Assembly: GCA_016987375.1 (NCBI GenBank)
Contig: PJRA01000555.1
Span: 1,004,994 to 1,068,993, forward strand
DNA from: Brachionus koreanus
Lineage: Eukaryota; Rotifera; Eurotatoria; Ploima; Brachionidae
Direction of reading: 5' to 3'
Length of the DNA: 64,000 nucleotides
Position 1 is the first letter of the stretch; each line of letters opens with the position of its first letter. The translations under genes and the position numbers were made by a program. Shown here in pieces: positions 47,597 through 59,744 of this stretch. The notes under the pieces were generated by a model that was given only the letters and a program-made list of their open reading frames with translations, was not told the DNA's origin and ran no database searches.

Positions 47597-50500
47597 ATGA
47601 GCTTGCTATCGAGTTATTTCTTAGGTTTGAAAAATTTCTTACACGCTTTATACCGTGATATATGCGGCATATTGCTATTGATCCAAATCGAATACAATCT
47701 GGGTCTAATTGAACGTAATAAGCTCATTCTTTCAGACACCTTCCGCCAATTGGTTAGAAAAAACCCGACCAAGCCATGCATCATATTCAATAATGAAAGC
47801 TGGAGCTATAAGCAATTGGAAGATCACAGTAACCGGATAGCCGAGGTATTCGCCAACGAACTGGGGCTTAAAAAAGGCGATTGTGTTGCTCTATTCATGG
47901 AGAACAAGCCCGAATACGTATCGCTTTGGCTAGGTCTATCCAAATTAGGCGTTATCAGCGCACTCATAAACACTAATTTGAAATACGAACAGCTTGCGCA
48001 TACTCTCAATGTGGCTAAGCCAAAAATTATTGTCTTTTCTGAACAGCTACAAAGTGGTAAATATAAATTTAGTTTTTTTGTCGATTAAAGATAGTTGATT
48101 TTTTTTCAAGATTTAATCAATTTTTATCAAAAAATTTTTATTTAAAAAATGTAGTAATCTGCCTTTTATAAGCCCTTTCCTTTAACAGAAGTATTCAGGT
48201 GCTTACTAGGGGATAAAATTATTTTAAGAAAAAAAGAAGATTCGCAATCTAATTTCTTAACAATATTTATAAAAAAAATTACAACTGCAGAACACAAAAA
48301 ACTACAGAAATTCAAAAATAAATACTTGTTGTAGTTCTCTAAATAACTACAACACCGACTTTAGCCAACTTATATGTCTATAGTTTCACAGTGCAATACT
48401 AAGATCCCATGCGCTTAGCAAGTCACTAGTATTTAACACTGTGTAAAATATTAGACAAGAGCTCTCTCTCTTTATTATTTTTTAGAAGACATGAAGAACT
48501 TATAATTTAGCATTTATTGTTATTTTTGTTATTATTTTCTTTATTATTTGTTAAGGCCCTTATATCAAATAGCGGATCTTGTCGACTTAGACTTAGTGAT
48601 ATTTGTCATCTTGCTGAGTTTGTGACCTTAGGCTTTGTAAAAAAAATTCTGTGATAAATATTTTATTTTTATTATCAAAAAAAAAATTTCAATTAACCAT
48701 TTTTTATACGTACACAGTCGGAATATTTAACCATTCTTTGTGTAAAACCTCTTTTAAATGCTCAATTGAGGTTACTTTATTGTCTAATAATTTGGCATCC
48801 ATGTATGACCATAAGTTCTCGATTGGATTGAGATCTAATGAACGGGCACACCATGGTAGAACCTCAATGTTCTGCTCTTTGAACCAGTCGCTCACTGAGT
48901 TAACAGGATGTACCGAAGCGCCATCTTGTTTTCCAAGTGTTGATGTAGACAAATTGATTAATTCTTCCTGTATAAATATTGCATATACCATTGCCTTTGT
49001 AAGAAATGCATCCCCATATACCAGCTGAACCTTCACCGTTTTGTAGCCTTGGTATACAGAACTTAGGATGGAACTTTTCATTTTGAAACCTTTTTACTAT
49101 TACTCTTGGTTTACGATTTAAGACCTTAAAATTGGACTTGTCACTGAAGATAACTCTGGACCAATCATTAACCGTCCAATTAAGTCTCTGTTAACAGCAC
49201 TTGTACTTTTTTTTTGTCTATCTTTTATGCTTAGAATGGGTTTTCTGACCGCTGTATGAGTTAACGTTTTTAATTGGAGAAATCTCATTACAGTTTACTT
49301 ACTTATCATTAACCATTGAGTCTTAGAATTAGATTAAGTGGCGAATTTTTAATAACTAGATGTAGGATCTTTTCTTATCTCATTAAAAATTTAATTTTCA
49401 TCCCTAAAAGTTAGTTAGCATTCGAGGTCTACCGATCACACACAGTACCAGTCTCTTCATATTGTTTTATAGTTGGAGATACACCAAAAAACTTGGCAAT
49501 CTCATTTTGCTTTTTATCTCCACTTTTCAGCAGACCCACGATCTGTCATTTTAATGGGCTTGATACATTTTTTCCCATTATTTTGGTTAAATAAAGATTT
49601 TTTGGTAATGATATTGGAGAATTAGTTCTTTGTTTTTTTCTTTTAATGTTACAGACGTAGAGCTAGTATTATCTTCATTTTCACCATCGTCAGTTCAATC
49701 TTTTTCTAAAAAGATTTTTCAATAAAAAGCTTTGTTCTAAAATTTTCAATAAAAAGCTTTAGAGACATGTTTGAGTCAAATAGACAAGAAAATAGTCTTA
49801 GTGTGCGAAGGAAACACAAACAAAGCGAATTTTCTTAATCTACCAAGTCTTATGGAAAAAGCAACTGGTCAAATAGTTCAGCCCAGTGAAAAAATATTTC
49901 CTAATGGTATAAAAAATATTAAAAAAAAATAAAAAAAATTATTAAATTTTATTCATAGACATAATGATGTATATTTATACAAGTGGTACGACTGGTTTGC
50001 CCAAGCCAGCCGTAATCAAGTACAATCGTTACATGGCCGGAGGTCTGACTTTTTCCAAATCGGCCTATTTGGGTAGCAAAGACCGGCTGTATGTGGCATT
50101 GCCTCTGTACCACGCAAACGGTGGCATCATCGGCATGGGCACTGCGCTGGTCTCTGGCGTAACTGTTGTTTTGAGAAAGAAATTCAGCGCATCTAATTTT
50201 TGGAAAGAATGCATTGAGTACAAATGTACAGCTTTTATTTATGTAGGTGAAATTTGTCGCTTTTTGATAAATCAGCCAAAGAGTATACTTGACAAACAGC
50301 ATAGTATACGCAAAGCGATTGGTAATGGACTGCGCAGAAATGTATGGGAAGATTTTTATGCCCGTTTTGGCGTCAATTGTGTCGAGTTTTATGCAGCCTC
50401 TGAAGGTAATTGTACCATGATAAACACAGTGTGCAAAATTGGCGCATGTGGTTTTGTGCCATTGATTAATAGATTTTTCAAAATTCTACCAATTTATGTA

Positions 50501-51169
50501 ATTAAAATTGATGACGAAATGAATCCAATAAGAGATCAAAATGGTTTTTGCATCGAGTGCAAGCCTTTTGAAAAAGGCCTTCTAATTGGCATGATTGGAA
50601 AGTCCATCAAGACCTCATTCAATGGCTACGCAAACAATCAGTCAGCTTCTAATAAAAAAATAATCGAAAATGTGTTCAAAAGTGGTCAGAAAGCGTTCAA
50701 TTCCGGTGATTTGATGATGTGTGATAGTCTCGGCTATTTGTATTTTTGTGATCGGCTTGGCGATACGTACAGATGGAAGGGAGAAAATGTGGCCACAATT
50801 GAAGTTGAAAACGTGCTTAGTAAGATTTTGGAAGGAGCTGAGGTTTCAGTGTATGGCGTAGAGGTGCCTGGTCAAGAGGGAAAAGCCGGAATGGCCGCTA
50901 TCAATAGAAAAAGCATCGAGCTTGAACATTTCGAAAGTGAGATTCGGCTAAAACTGCCGAGCTATGCTAGGCCGGTTTTTGTCCGTCTAGTTGATCAGCT
51001 AGACTATACTGGTACATTCAAGACTAAAAAGACACGTGTTGTCTCGCAAGGCTTTGATCTGGACCAGTCCAATGACAAAATATATTTTTTTAGTTCGTCG
51101 GATCAAAGGTACAGGGAGCTAACACGATCTGATTATGACAATATTTTAAAATGCAATATAAAATTTTAG
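47597..51169 (+). CDS. SLC27A: Fatty acid transport protein / very-long-chain acyl-CoA synthetase
   Basis: Activates long and very long fatty acids to acyl-CoA and drives uptake at ER or plasma membrane. Exons 47597-48056, 49757-49906, 49959-51169, all in phase, 606 aa (family 620-650). An N-terminal hydrophobic segment precedes the AMP-binding domain. The ATP/AMP motif YIYTSGTTGLPKPAVIK is at about 208-224. The FATP signature GDTYRWKGENVATIEVENV is at 471-489. These two together separate SLC27 from ordinary acyl-CoA synthetases. The first intron is 1.7 kb, very long for this genome, because it contains a dead Tc1-type transposon. Which SLC27A paralog it matches cannot be told. Confidence 0.9.
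48680..49600 (-). pseudogene. Degenerate Tc1/mariner transposase in FATP intron
   Basis: Minus-strand frames give an N-terminal helix-turn-helix-like piece (KQNEIAKFFGVSPTIKQYEE), a middle piece (VIFSDKSNF..., GSAGIWGCIS), and the catalytic C-terminal block WCARSLDLNPIENLWSYMD, typical of Tc1-type DDE transposases. Stops and frame breaks separate them, so it cannot encode an active enzyme. It sits antisense within intron 1 of the SLC27A gene. Terminal repeats were not resolved. Confidence 0.85.
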
Positions 51170-52374
51170 TAAATAAACACCAAATTTGTCTCATTTTGTT
51201 AATTGATATTCAAATTTGTTTCTGTATCTATTTTTGCATCCATTCTAAGCTTTTATAATAAAACAAATAAAAATTTTAATATCTTTTTAAATTAATTTAT
51301 TTGTTTTGAAAAAATTATTTGGGTTTAATGAATATAAAAATATTTATAATTATTAATTTGAGATGGAGTCTTCAATCCAAACTGAGCGGTTTAATTGACA
51401 CTGTCTACTGACAAATAAACCCGGACACAAAAAAACCTTGAAAATTTAAAAATTTGGATTTTTAAAAAAAATATTTTTCTTTTCTAAATCTAAATTTGAT
51501 CATTTGCCGCCTGATTTTTTAGACAAAATTGGCAAAGTATAACAAAAAAATAAAAAACTTACAAAAAACCACAAATGTTTACATTTATTATTATAAAAAA
51601 TCAACAAATTAAACAAAAATTTAGATTAATTAAGTAGAAAATTTTCATCAAAAAATTTTTTTCTTTCTATAATTAAACTTTTTTTAAATAAAAATCAATT
51701 AGAACATAAAACAAAAAAAAATTTTTTTTAAGCTTTATTGACTATCTTTGGTTTACCACGAGTTAAAAAATTGATGCAAAAATTTTATTTTGTGAATAAA
51801 TTTGAAGACATATTTTTGATTTATTTAATGATAGATTTTTTTTTAAATTCCAAGACTAATCAACAGCCTAGTGCCCTTGTCTAATATACTTATTAACACT
51901 TCATTTATTTATTTAAATTGTGTAAAAAGTTAAAATTTTTAAAAATAAAATAATAGTTTTGACTATTTAGAAAAATTAAAAAATTCAAATCAGATTTTTT
52001 AATTTTTTATTTAAAAAAAATTTTTAAAATATTTTATCTTGTATTGCAGAAACGAAAACTGCGATCCATTTATCTTAGTTATAAATGTAACTAACGCCAA
52101 GTATATTATGACAGAATAGTTTGTGTGCTGGTCATGCAAACATAGGGTCATAAGTTTTATCTTGACTTGATGAATTGAGGCCAAGTATTATAGAATAGTA
52201 GAATAACAAACATAAAAAAAAAGGTTGATAAAGCTACTATTAGAGTGACCTTTGCTAAACATCTTATTAATTATGACTTGCATTTAAGACAAATTTAGCG
52301 TCACCTTGCGGTGTCCAGCCCTATTTTTGGAATATACATGATGAGAGAATAGATTAAAAAATCAATCCGTATCG
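51170..52374. other. Intergenic, no gene
   Basis: AT-rich spacer between SLC27A and Akt. A less AT-rich stretch around 52050-52340 immediately precedes the Akt start and is the likely promoter region. No clear TATA box. Confidence 0.5.
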
Positions 52375-54120
52375 ATGATGAATTTTGATCTTGGCAATTA
52401 TATCCAGAAAGAAGGTTGGCTGCACAAGAGAGGCGAGCATATAAAAACTTGGCGCGCTCGCTACTTTATGCTAAAAAAGAATGGTGATTTCCTTGGCTTT
52501 AACTACAAACCAACCAAAAATGACATCCCCAACAACACTTTTTCTCTTAGACAATGTGAAATAACCATATCCGAAAAGCTTAGAATGAACAGCTTTATTC
52601 TAAGAATAAAAAATACTGAAGACAAAAAAATAGAGAGATTTTTTGCGGCCTTTTCATCTAATGAGCGAAACGAATGGATTTGTGCCATTCGATCCGTAAC
52701 AGAGAACGTTAGGCAAAATGTGATAAATGACCAGTCTAAAATTGATAAAATTGTAAATTTTAAAAATAAATTTTATTCTTTTTTTTTTCTTCAATTAATT
52801 CCAAGGATTTGAATGATTTTGAATATTTGAAAATAATTGGAAAAGGACACTTTGGTAAAGTAGTTCTAACTAAAGAAAAAAGTTCACATCGAATATTAGC
52901 CATGAAAATTTTGAAAAAAAATCTAATCATTGAACAAGTTGTTTATTTATTTTTTTTTTATTTTTTTTTTGATTTAAAATTTATTTTTATTTTAAATAGA
53001 ATAAAATTACTCACATAAAAACGGAAAATTTTGTGCTCAAGTCATTGAGGCATCCATTTATCACTGTAAAAATTAATTGAAAAAATTTAATTTTTTTGTT
53101 TTAATGAAATTTTTTTGTTTTTAAATTAGAGTCTAGTCTATGCTTTTCAGACAAGAGATTTGCTTTGTTTGGTAATGGAATATGTGAGTGGTGGTGATTT
53201 ATTTTACCATTTGGCTAAAGAAGGAAAATTTACGCAAGAAAAATCAAAATTTTACATAGCCGAAATAAGCTATGCAATCGGCTACTTGCATTCAAATGAC
53301 ATAATATACCGTGATCTAAAACTTGAAAATATTCTACTTGACTCTAATGGTCATATAAAATTAAGTAAGACAGATTATATTGAATTTTTTGTAACCAAGG
53401 TAACCAATTTTTAAAGCTGATTTTGGACTGTGCAAGCAGCAAATTGGTCTTGAATGCATAACAAGTACATTTTGTGGCACCGTAGAGTACTTGGCTCCTG
53501 AGATGATAACCAAAGAAGCTAATAATTATGGATATACGAGATGCATTGACTGGTGGGCTCTTGGTGTTCTGTTATATGAAATGCTTACTGGTCGACTTCC
53601 GTTCCAGAGTCCAGATAAAAATTTAGATAACAAGAAAATTTTATTTGATTTAATTTTGTATAAAGAAATAGATATACCATTTGATTTGAAGCCAGAGACA
53701 AGAGTTTTTTTGTCTCAACTACTGGAAAAAGAGCCATGCAAGCGAATAGGTTCAAAAATGGGTTTTGATGAGATTAAAAATCATGTTTTTTTTAGCAATA
53801 TTGATTGGGACAAAGTAGAAAATAGAGAATTGGTGCCACCGTTTGTGCCCACTTTGTCTAGCGAAACAGATACGAGCTATTTTGACAGAGAGTTTACATC
53901 CGAAACAGTTTGTCTTAGTCCAGTAATTAGCTCATACATTACAAAAAATTATTTTGATTCGTTTTCATATTATGGAAGTAAAACTAGTCTAGCAAGTAAA
54001 ACAAGTTCGATTAGAAGTAAAGACAAATTTGATTTGACTGCAATATTTGATAGTGAACAAAATAATCAATGGGAATTTTTACAGGATAAATTAAACATAG
54101 AAAAAGAGCTTTTATTCTAA
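52375..54120 (+). CDS. AKT: Akt / protein kinase B
   Basis: Serine/threonine kinase acting downstream of PI3K and insulin signalling. Exons 52375-52752, 52806-52937, 53000-53065, 53130-53364, 53417-54120, 504 aa. PH domain residues 8-112 ([20 protein letters not shown], the phosphoinositide-binding face). Kinase domain from 133: glycine loop [11 protein letters not shown] lysine K160, YRDLKLEN with D254, DFG 272-274, activation loop [13 protein letters not shown] with T288 equivalent to human T308. Hydrophobic motif FDSFSY (450-455), with S454 at the S473 position. The last 49 residues extend beyond the hydrophobic motif, where human AKT1 has only about seven. Two adjacent ATGs at the start are equally possible. 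Confidence 0.92.
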
Positions 54121-54931
54121 AATTTTTAAATAAAATCTTTTATTGATGATTGTTTTAATGATTCAACAATCAGTTAATTGACCAATTTTATCTTTTTTTA
54201 TCAAATTGATAACTAGCTAAGACTAATTCCAACAGAATCTATTTTATTTGAATCTATATGCGATAATGTTTAAAACGAATTTCATATAAAGTTAAATTAG
54301 TCAGTTAAAATGTTTTTTATTTTAAAAATTGGTAGCTTACCTAACAAAAATTTAAATTTTTTTAATAAACTATTTGAATCAAGTTTAAAGAAGACATCTT
54401 TATTAATAAAAATAAAAAAAATAGTTGAGTGATCTATTCAAAAATTAAATAGGGCCAAATTTAGGATTTAACCATAGAACTATACCGAACGATTTTGTGC
54501 TTTTTTTCAGTCCCCATTCCAAAAAAATTATTTTTTTAATCATTTTTAAATGACTTGAATTTTCAGGCTCTCAAGGTTTGGAAAAATTGAACAGTTCTTA
54601 CAGAGACTCAGAGACTAAATTTGGGTGATACATAGGTAATACTAGATATCATTTTATACTGCAGATACATTTTAGACACTTAGAAAAAAAAGTTATTTTA
54701 ATTTTAAAATTTTTATTTTTGTTTTGGTTTCAAAATTCACTAAATTTTCAATTTTTATTTTTTCTTCTCCGGAGCACCAACCTTAAAAAAAACGTGTAAT
54801 ATTTACATTAGTATATTAGTAGCTTTGGGCTTAAAGTCGTATTTTATCTGATTTTTTATTTAATTTTTAAAAAAAAAAAAAAACAAAAAATAATCTGAAT
54901 TTTTCAAATTTTTAATAAAATTTTCTAAATT
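54121..54931. other. Intergenic with a repeat shared with 57.3 kb
   Basis: Convergent 3' ends of Akt and glucosylceramidase. At 54610-54715 the sequence shares GACTAAATTTGGG and, further on, CTTAGAAAAAAAAGTTATTT with 57335-57450. No gene. Confidence 0.5.
54610..54715. repeat. Interspersed repeat fragment, partner at 57.34 kb
   Basis: Starts with ACTAAATTTGGGTGATAC, the same end as the inverted-repeat element at 57244-57366, and continues to CTTAGAAAAAAAAGTTATTT, present also at 57413-57432. Only one tip is present here, so it is a partial copy. Confidence 0.5.
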
Positions 54932-56512
54932 TTAATAAAACCAAATAATTGTGCGGAATGAGTGCGCTTCTAAAATTGAATTAATATATTTTTTATTCTC
55001 TTCATCACCTATAGAAAATTTAATATCATGACTGGATTTATTAAGCAAAATTAGAATAATTTGTTTATTTTGTTGATTTTTAAATGCTACATGAGCCAAA
55101 TTAGCATTGGCAAGACCTTCTGTTTTTAGCTCAATTCTAACCGAGCCCTCTGGTATAAATTTACTAAAATGTCCCATGGCATAAAACATCGGCTGCTTCA
55201 AAAACTCATCACCAGTCGTGTTCACTATTATGGGACTATCGACAAAATTATTAGCCCAATTTGGTCCACCTTTTAAATCAAGAGCAATATTCCAATCAGT
55301 CCATCCAGTCACCCAATGGTTTAAATCTTCAATTATATCTCTGACATAGGACTCGGCCCGTTCAAATGATCCCAAAATTACAGCCGGTCCAAAAGAGCCC
55401 AATGCATGACAGGCCTCAGTAGCAAATATGAATTTGTTGGGAAATTTTTCATGTGTTAATTGAAGAACTTTTGGTGGCACCAAACTATCCAAATACCAAT
55501 GAACAGCTATACCGTGTATATATTGGTCCGCTTGGGAATTGTGAGAAAGGACTCTTTCAGCCCAACCGGGCAAAAACAGTCTTTGATCATCTAAAATCAT
55601 TATTTTTATATCACCAAATCCGCTTTTCTTTAAACTTGGTCCTAAATTTTTAGCTATAAAATCTGATTGACTTTCGGGTGTAAAGCCCATGGCATTAAAA
55701 GAAAATTTGTACAAATAACCATCAGTTGGTTCGTTTTGAGCTGTCATTGCCCAAAAGTTAATGCCATTTTTTTTGTATAGATCAAAAAATTTAATGTAAT
55801 AATCAGCCCATGCTTGATAATATTTGCCGCCAACTGGTCCGATCAGAGTTCCGTTGCCTTTGTAGTCGTTGTTGGTTTTCATCCATGGCGGAGCGCTCCA
55901 AGCCGAAGCAAACAACTTCAGTTCTTTTGGACTAGTTTTCAATGCATATTGAATGAACGGAATTTTCCACTCGTAGTCTTCTTTTGAGAGCGAAAAATTG
56001 CTCAAATCAAAGTCATTTGCAAAGTCATCATAGCTGTAAGTCCGTGTGGAAAAGTCTACACCAGCTAAAGGCACTCTAATTATATTGTATTCAATTCCGT
56101 CTTTGGAAAAGTAACAATTGACTAAATTTTGTATAGTTGATGCTGAGAGAGAAAAAATATTGTAGCCTGATGCGTCGGTCATAGCTCCGCCAAATCCAAA
56201 TATTTGCTGGTATTCTTTGGATTTTGTAATTGTAAGATTGAACTGAGAGTCTGATGAAGGCTGCGTGTCAAATTTTTTTTTGAATTTTTCCAAACGCATG
56301 CCTGACCATGATGTTACATATTCTTGGTAATAACTTTCTGTGTCTGTAAAGTCTACTGGCTCTACAGTGTCACAATATGATGAGTTACACACACAAACAT
56401 AAGAGTAAAGTGTACTGTATAATCGTTTTTCACATGGTACGCGTTCACTATTTATAAGTAATATGTTTCCTATTGAAATCAGGATTAGTAAAGAAAAGTT
56501 AAAAAAATTCAT
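54932..56512 (-). CDS. GBA1: Glucosylceramidase (GH30, acid beta-glucosidase), intronless
   Basis: Lysosomal enzyme that splits glucosylceramide into glucose and ceramide. 526 aa in a single exon, close to the human precursor length. Signal peptide 1-22, then a cysteine-rich start (YVCVCNSSYCD) as in the family. The core shows FGFGGAMTDASGYN, the acid/base glutamate E261 in MTAQNEPTDG and the nucleophile E366 in FATEACHALG. The C-terminal beta domain ends SHDIKFSIGDEENK..FRTIIWFY. Most genes of this length in the window have several introns; this one has none. Together with the CPES-like gene it covers two branches of ceramide metabolism. Confidence 0.93.
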   Translation of the reverse strand: MNFFNFSLLILISIGNILLINSERVPCEKRLYSTLYSYVCVCNSSYCDTVEPVDFTDTESYYQEYVTSWSGMRLEKFKKKFDTQPSSDSQFNLTITKSKEYQQIFGFGGAMTDASGYNIFSLSASTIQNLVNCYFSKDGIEYNIIRVPLAGVDFSTRTYSYDDFANDFDLSNFSLSKEDYEWKIPFIQYALKTSPKELKLFASAWSAPPWMKTNNDYKGNGTLIGPVGGKYYQAWADYYIKFFDLYKKNGINFWAMTAQNEPTDGYLYKFSFNAMGFTPESQSDFIAKNLGPSLKKSGFGDIKIMILDDQRLFLPGWAERVLSHNSQADQYIHGIAVHWYLDSLVPPKVLQLTHEKFPNKFIFATEACHALGSFGPAVILGSFERAESYVRDIIEDLNHWVTGWTDWNIALDLKGGPNWANNFVDSPIIVNTTGDEFLKQPMFYAMGHFSKFIPEGSVRIELKTEGLANANLAHVAFKNQQNKQIILILLNKSSHDIKFSIGDEENKKYINSILEAHSFRTIIWFY

Positions 56513-57243
56513 ATTCTGGTTTAATTCATGTGATTTTTTTTGTCATTTGAGTTAAATGATTTAAAAAACTACAGTATATGAATGAATAAAAATTTGACTA
56601 ATAATAATTGGGAAAAAATGCTCAGCTGATATATATTTTTTTTTAAATTAAAAAAGGAGTGGTAGCTTCGCCCACTTCTTTATTATTTATTAAAACTGGC
56701 TTTTTTAAAGAAAATTAAAATCTATTTTGAATTATGACATGATAACTGTCTAATAGCTGTTAATTTCAAAATGTCTATTTAATTGTTAAAAATTGGAGAG
56801 GCATAAAAAAACAGAAGTACATAGAATGTGACATAAACTTTATTTAAATCCAATAAAATAAGACAAACACATAACAAACACAAATCCCGGTTTCTTCGCA
56901 AATGTTCCATTTGGTCCTTGACAATCCTACATAAGATATCTAGCTTTTTTTTTTATTTTTGAATTCAAATCTTTGTGTGAATTTTACCATTTTTCAAAAA
57001 TAAAAAACAATTTTTTATTTTATGTGTTTTATTTACAAATTATCTTTTTCTATGCTTTTTTAGGCATTGTGAATTTTGGAACAAAAAACAAAAAAAAATT
57101 TTTTGTGCAAAATGTATTAATTTATTTATTTAAATAGTTTTAGGAAATACCCCAGCCATATCAGAATGGATCACAGTCCTTCTTATCAGCCTAGCGATTG
57201 AATAAAAACATACAAAATAAAAAAAGATAAATAACTACAAAGT
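56513..57243. other. Intergenic, possible SINE-like tails
   Basis: Upstream flank of glucosylceramidase. Short GC-richer islands followed by A-rich tails occur near 56885-56945 and 57145-57230 (AGTCCTTCTTATCAGCCTAG then an A-rich tail), suggesting small retroelement ends. None is firmly identifiable. Confidence 0.35.
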
Positions 57244-57366
57244 TTGTATCACCCAAATTTTGTCCGAGTAAAAACTGTGCAATGGTGCAAAGCAGTATAT
57301 GCCATAGAAAATTATTAAGAATTAAATTGCACAGTTTTTGCACTGACTAAATTTGGGATAGAAAGA
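57244..57366. mobile_element. Short inverted-repeat element (MITE-like), about 120 bp
   Basis: Left arm TATCACCCAAATTTTGTCCG then AAAACTGTGCAAT; the right arm is its inverted copy, ending ACTAAATTTGGGATAG. The arms are about 35-40 bp with a few mismatches. The outer TATC suggests a TA target site of the Tc1/mariner sort, but a clean duplication is not visible. A tip of the same family occurs at 54618. Confidence 0.55.
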
Positions 57367-59337
57367 TACAAGCCTTTTATCAGCTAATACATTTTGCTCA
57401 ACAATTTTTGCTCCCTTAGAAAAAAAAGTTATTTTAATCTAAAATTTTTGTTCTTTTTTTATACCTCCCTAAAATTTTACAAAAAAGAATAATCTCATCA
57501 ATTTTCAAATATCATATCGACTTATTTCTATTAAAATATTTATTGCCTCCATCAGTTTTTTTTTAACGATTTTGACCAAATTAAAACCAGATTTATTGAT
57601 GATTTTTTGAGAAAAATTGTAATTTCAAATGATTATAGTTCAACAAAATCGATTGAAAACATTTATTATAGGTCTAAATTTTTAAAAATTCATTAGAGTA
57701 TATCGCAAGATAAAAAAGTTTAGTTTAGTTTATTGAATAAATATAAATGGAAAAATTGATGACATACATCGTGGTGGGATTTATAGTTCTATGTATGTGG
57801 ATTACATTATCTATATTTTTTAAATGATTAAATAAATAAGAAAAAAAAACGGTAGGAACAATTTTGCCTGGGCTTATAGTTAATAAATTATATATTAAAT
57901 TAATAAATTTGTATTTTAAATTTCTTTGTTAATAAAATTAATTGTTAATTAAATGTTAACTTATTTAAAAAAAAAGCGAATAAAGTATAAACATTGAGCT
58001 TATAAGCCAATTGATGAAACACCTATTAGTATATTCTGTAAATAGGAATCTTTTTGAAATTTAGTTACTAAATTCCAAAAAAAATTTGGTTTAATTGCTT
58101 TTTATTCTTCAAAAATTCAAAGATTTTTAATATTTCCAATTTTTAAAGAATAGACTCAATTGAAAATATGGCTATTGCATTTTTAGCATTTTTCGGGAAT
58201 TAAATTCGGCGCTACTAAACAAATTTTTTCTAAAAATTAGAAAAATTTTTTTTTTTGCTCTTTTTTTTTTTATCAATTATTCAAACAATCATTTATTTTA
58301 TTTTATGAATTGATATCTTCTGTATTGGCTCCCATTTTGAACCAATTTTAGGACTTCTAATCAATAAAGATAGTTGTTATGTTTATTTTTTTTATTTAAT
58401 AAGATAAAAATCAATATTCTCGTATAGAATTCTTTTAATATGGCGAAGATTCTTTCTCCATTGCAACTATTTTAATAAATGTATTTGTAAAAAAGTAAAT
58501 TTTTTTTCCAAAAATTAAATCTACAATTTTTTTCAAAATATATTGGTGAATCATAGGATTTAGTCTTTATTTAAACAATTTTTTATTTATTATCATTATG
58601 CTCTATGGTCTTTAGGGCAAATACAAGCAAGCAATTCGAAATACTTTGATAGCATTCTCATCCTCTAATAAACTTGTGACTTTGTATACCATTTTTGAAC
58701 AATATTTTTGCAAAGACAAATTTTTATGTGTACCAACCACAGAAAATTATTATGCATACATATTAAAAAATGGTCAAATAAATACTTGAACTTTTTTCAA
58801 TATTCTTTAAAATTCAACTAAAAATTAAAAAATTTTGTCAATAAAATGTATCAAATTTTAGAAGTTAGTCAATTTAGAAGAGAAATATTTTGAATTTTAG
58901 ATAAACCAAATTTTTGAACATAAACAAGCAAATTAAAAAATAAAACCTAGTAAATGCTTTTGTATGTACAACTTACAAAAATAAAATATTTTAGTTGTGT
59001 TTTTTTTTAATTAGAAACAGCCTAAAATAAACTATTTAATTAATTTTTTATTTGGTATAAAAATGCTTGGAAAAGAACATTTTGAAAAATCTAAAAAAAA
59101 TCATTTTACCATTTAGAAATAAACTTAAATCTTATCTAATTTAAAATGATATTAAATTTGCTTTCAACTATCAATTTTGTATTAAGTGCATGATTTTTTA
59201 TGCTTTATTTATGTATTTTTTTTTCAATTAAAATTTATGACTCAAATAAAAATGAAAAAATTTAGAAACTAAGTTAATTAAAGCTGAAGCACGTGCCATT
59301 AAAAAATATTTTCAATTGTTTTTTAGATTTTCTTAAA
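57367..59337. other. Intergenic with a minus-strand repeat copy
   Basis: Contains the third copy of the retroelement-tail repeat (57720-57890, minus). The remainder, 57900-59330, is very AT-rich and shows no gene. Confidence 0.5.
57720..57890 (-). repeat. Retroelement 3' tail repeat, copy 3
   Basis: On the minus strand it reads TTCCTACCG..TTCTTATTTATTTAATCATT..GATGTATGTCATCA..TTATTCAATAAACTAAACTA, matching the copies at 7.5-8.1 and 39.9 kb. Confidence 0.6.
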
Positions 59338-59635
59338 ATGTCAGGACGCGAAGGTGGTAAAAAGAAGCCTCTAAAGCAACCAAAAAAGGAAAAATCCGAG
59401 ATAACAGATGTATATTTATTTTTTAATTGAAAAAACGGAATTAATAAATGTTTAAATGTTGTAAAGGAGGACATGGAGCAGCAAAAAAAGAACCGTGAAC
59501 AGCAAAAAGCGCTCGAAGAAGCGCGTAAACTGGCTTCTCAAAAAGGACCACTAAGTAAATACTAATTCAAATTTATCTCTCTTTTTTTTTTATACTCATT
59601 TATTATTTTTTTTAGAGGGTCTGGGTAAAAAGTGA
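59338..59635 (+). CDS. TMA7: TMA7 translation machinery-associated protein
   Basis: Small ribosome-associated protein. Exons 59338-59409, 59467-59554, 59616-59635, 59 aa (family about 64). Starts MSGREGGKKKPLKQPKKEK, nearly identical to animal TMA7, then a Lys/Glu/Gln-rich helix and the GPLKGLGKK ending. Too fragmented to appear as one open frame. A T-rich AG acceptor (TTTTTTAG) lies 13 bp before the ATG; it could be a 5' UTR intron end or a spliced-leader acceptor, since trans-splicing is known in rotifers. Confidence 0.92.
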
Positions 59636-59744
59636 ATTTCAATTCTGCTTTACTAATGATTTGATTTTTTTATTAAATAAAATTTTAAAATAATTTTTTT
59701 TTTATTTAAAAAATAAAACAAAAAAAAATGCACAGACACAAAAA

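Noticed and set aside
48651..49028. 125-codon plus-strand frame
   Set aside because: Shadow of the degenerate Tc1 transposase on the minus strand.
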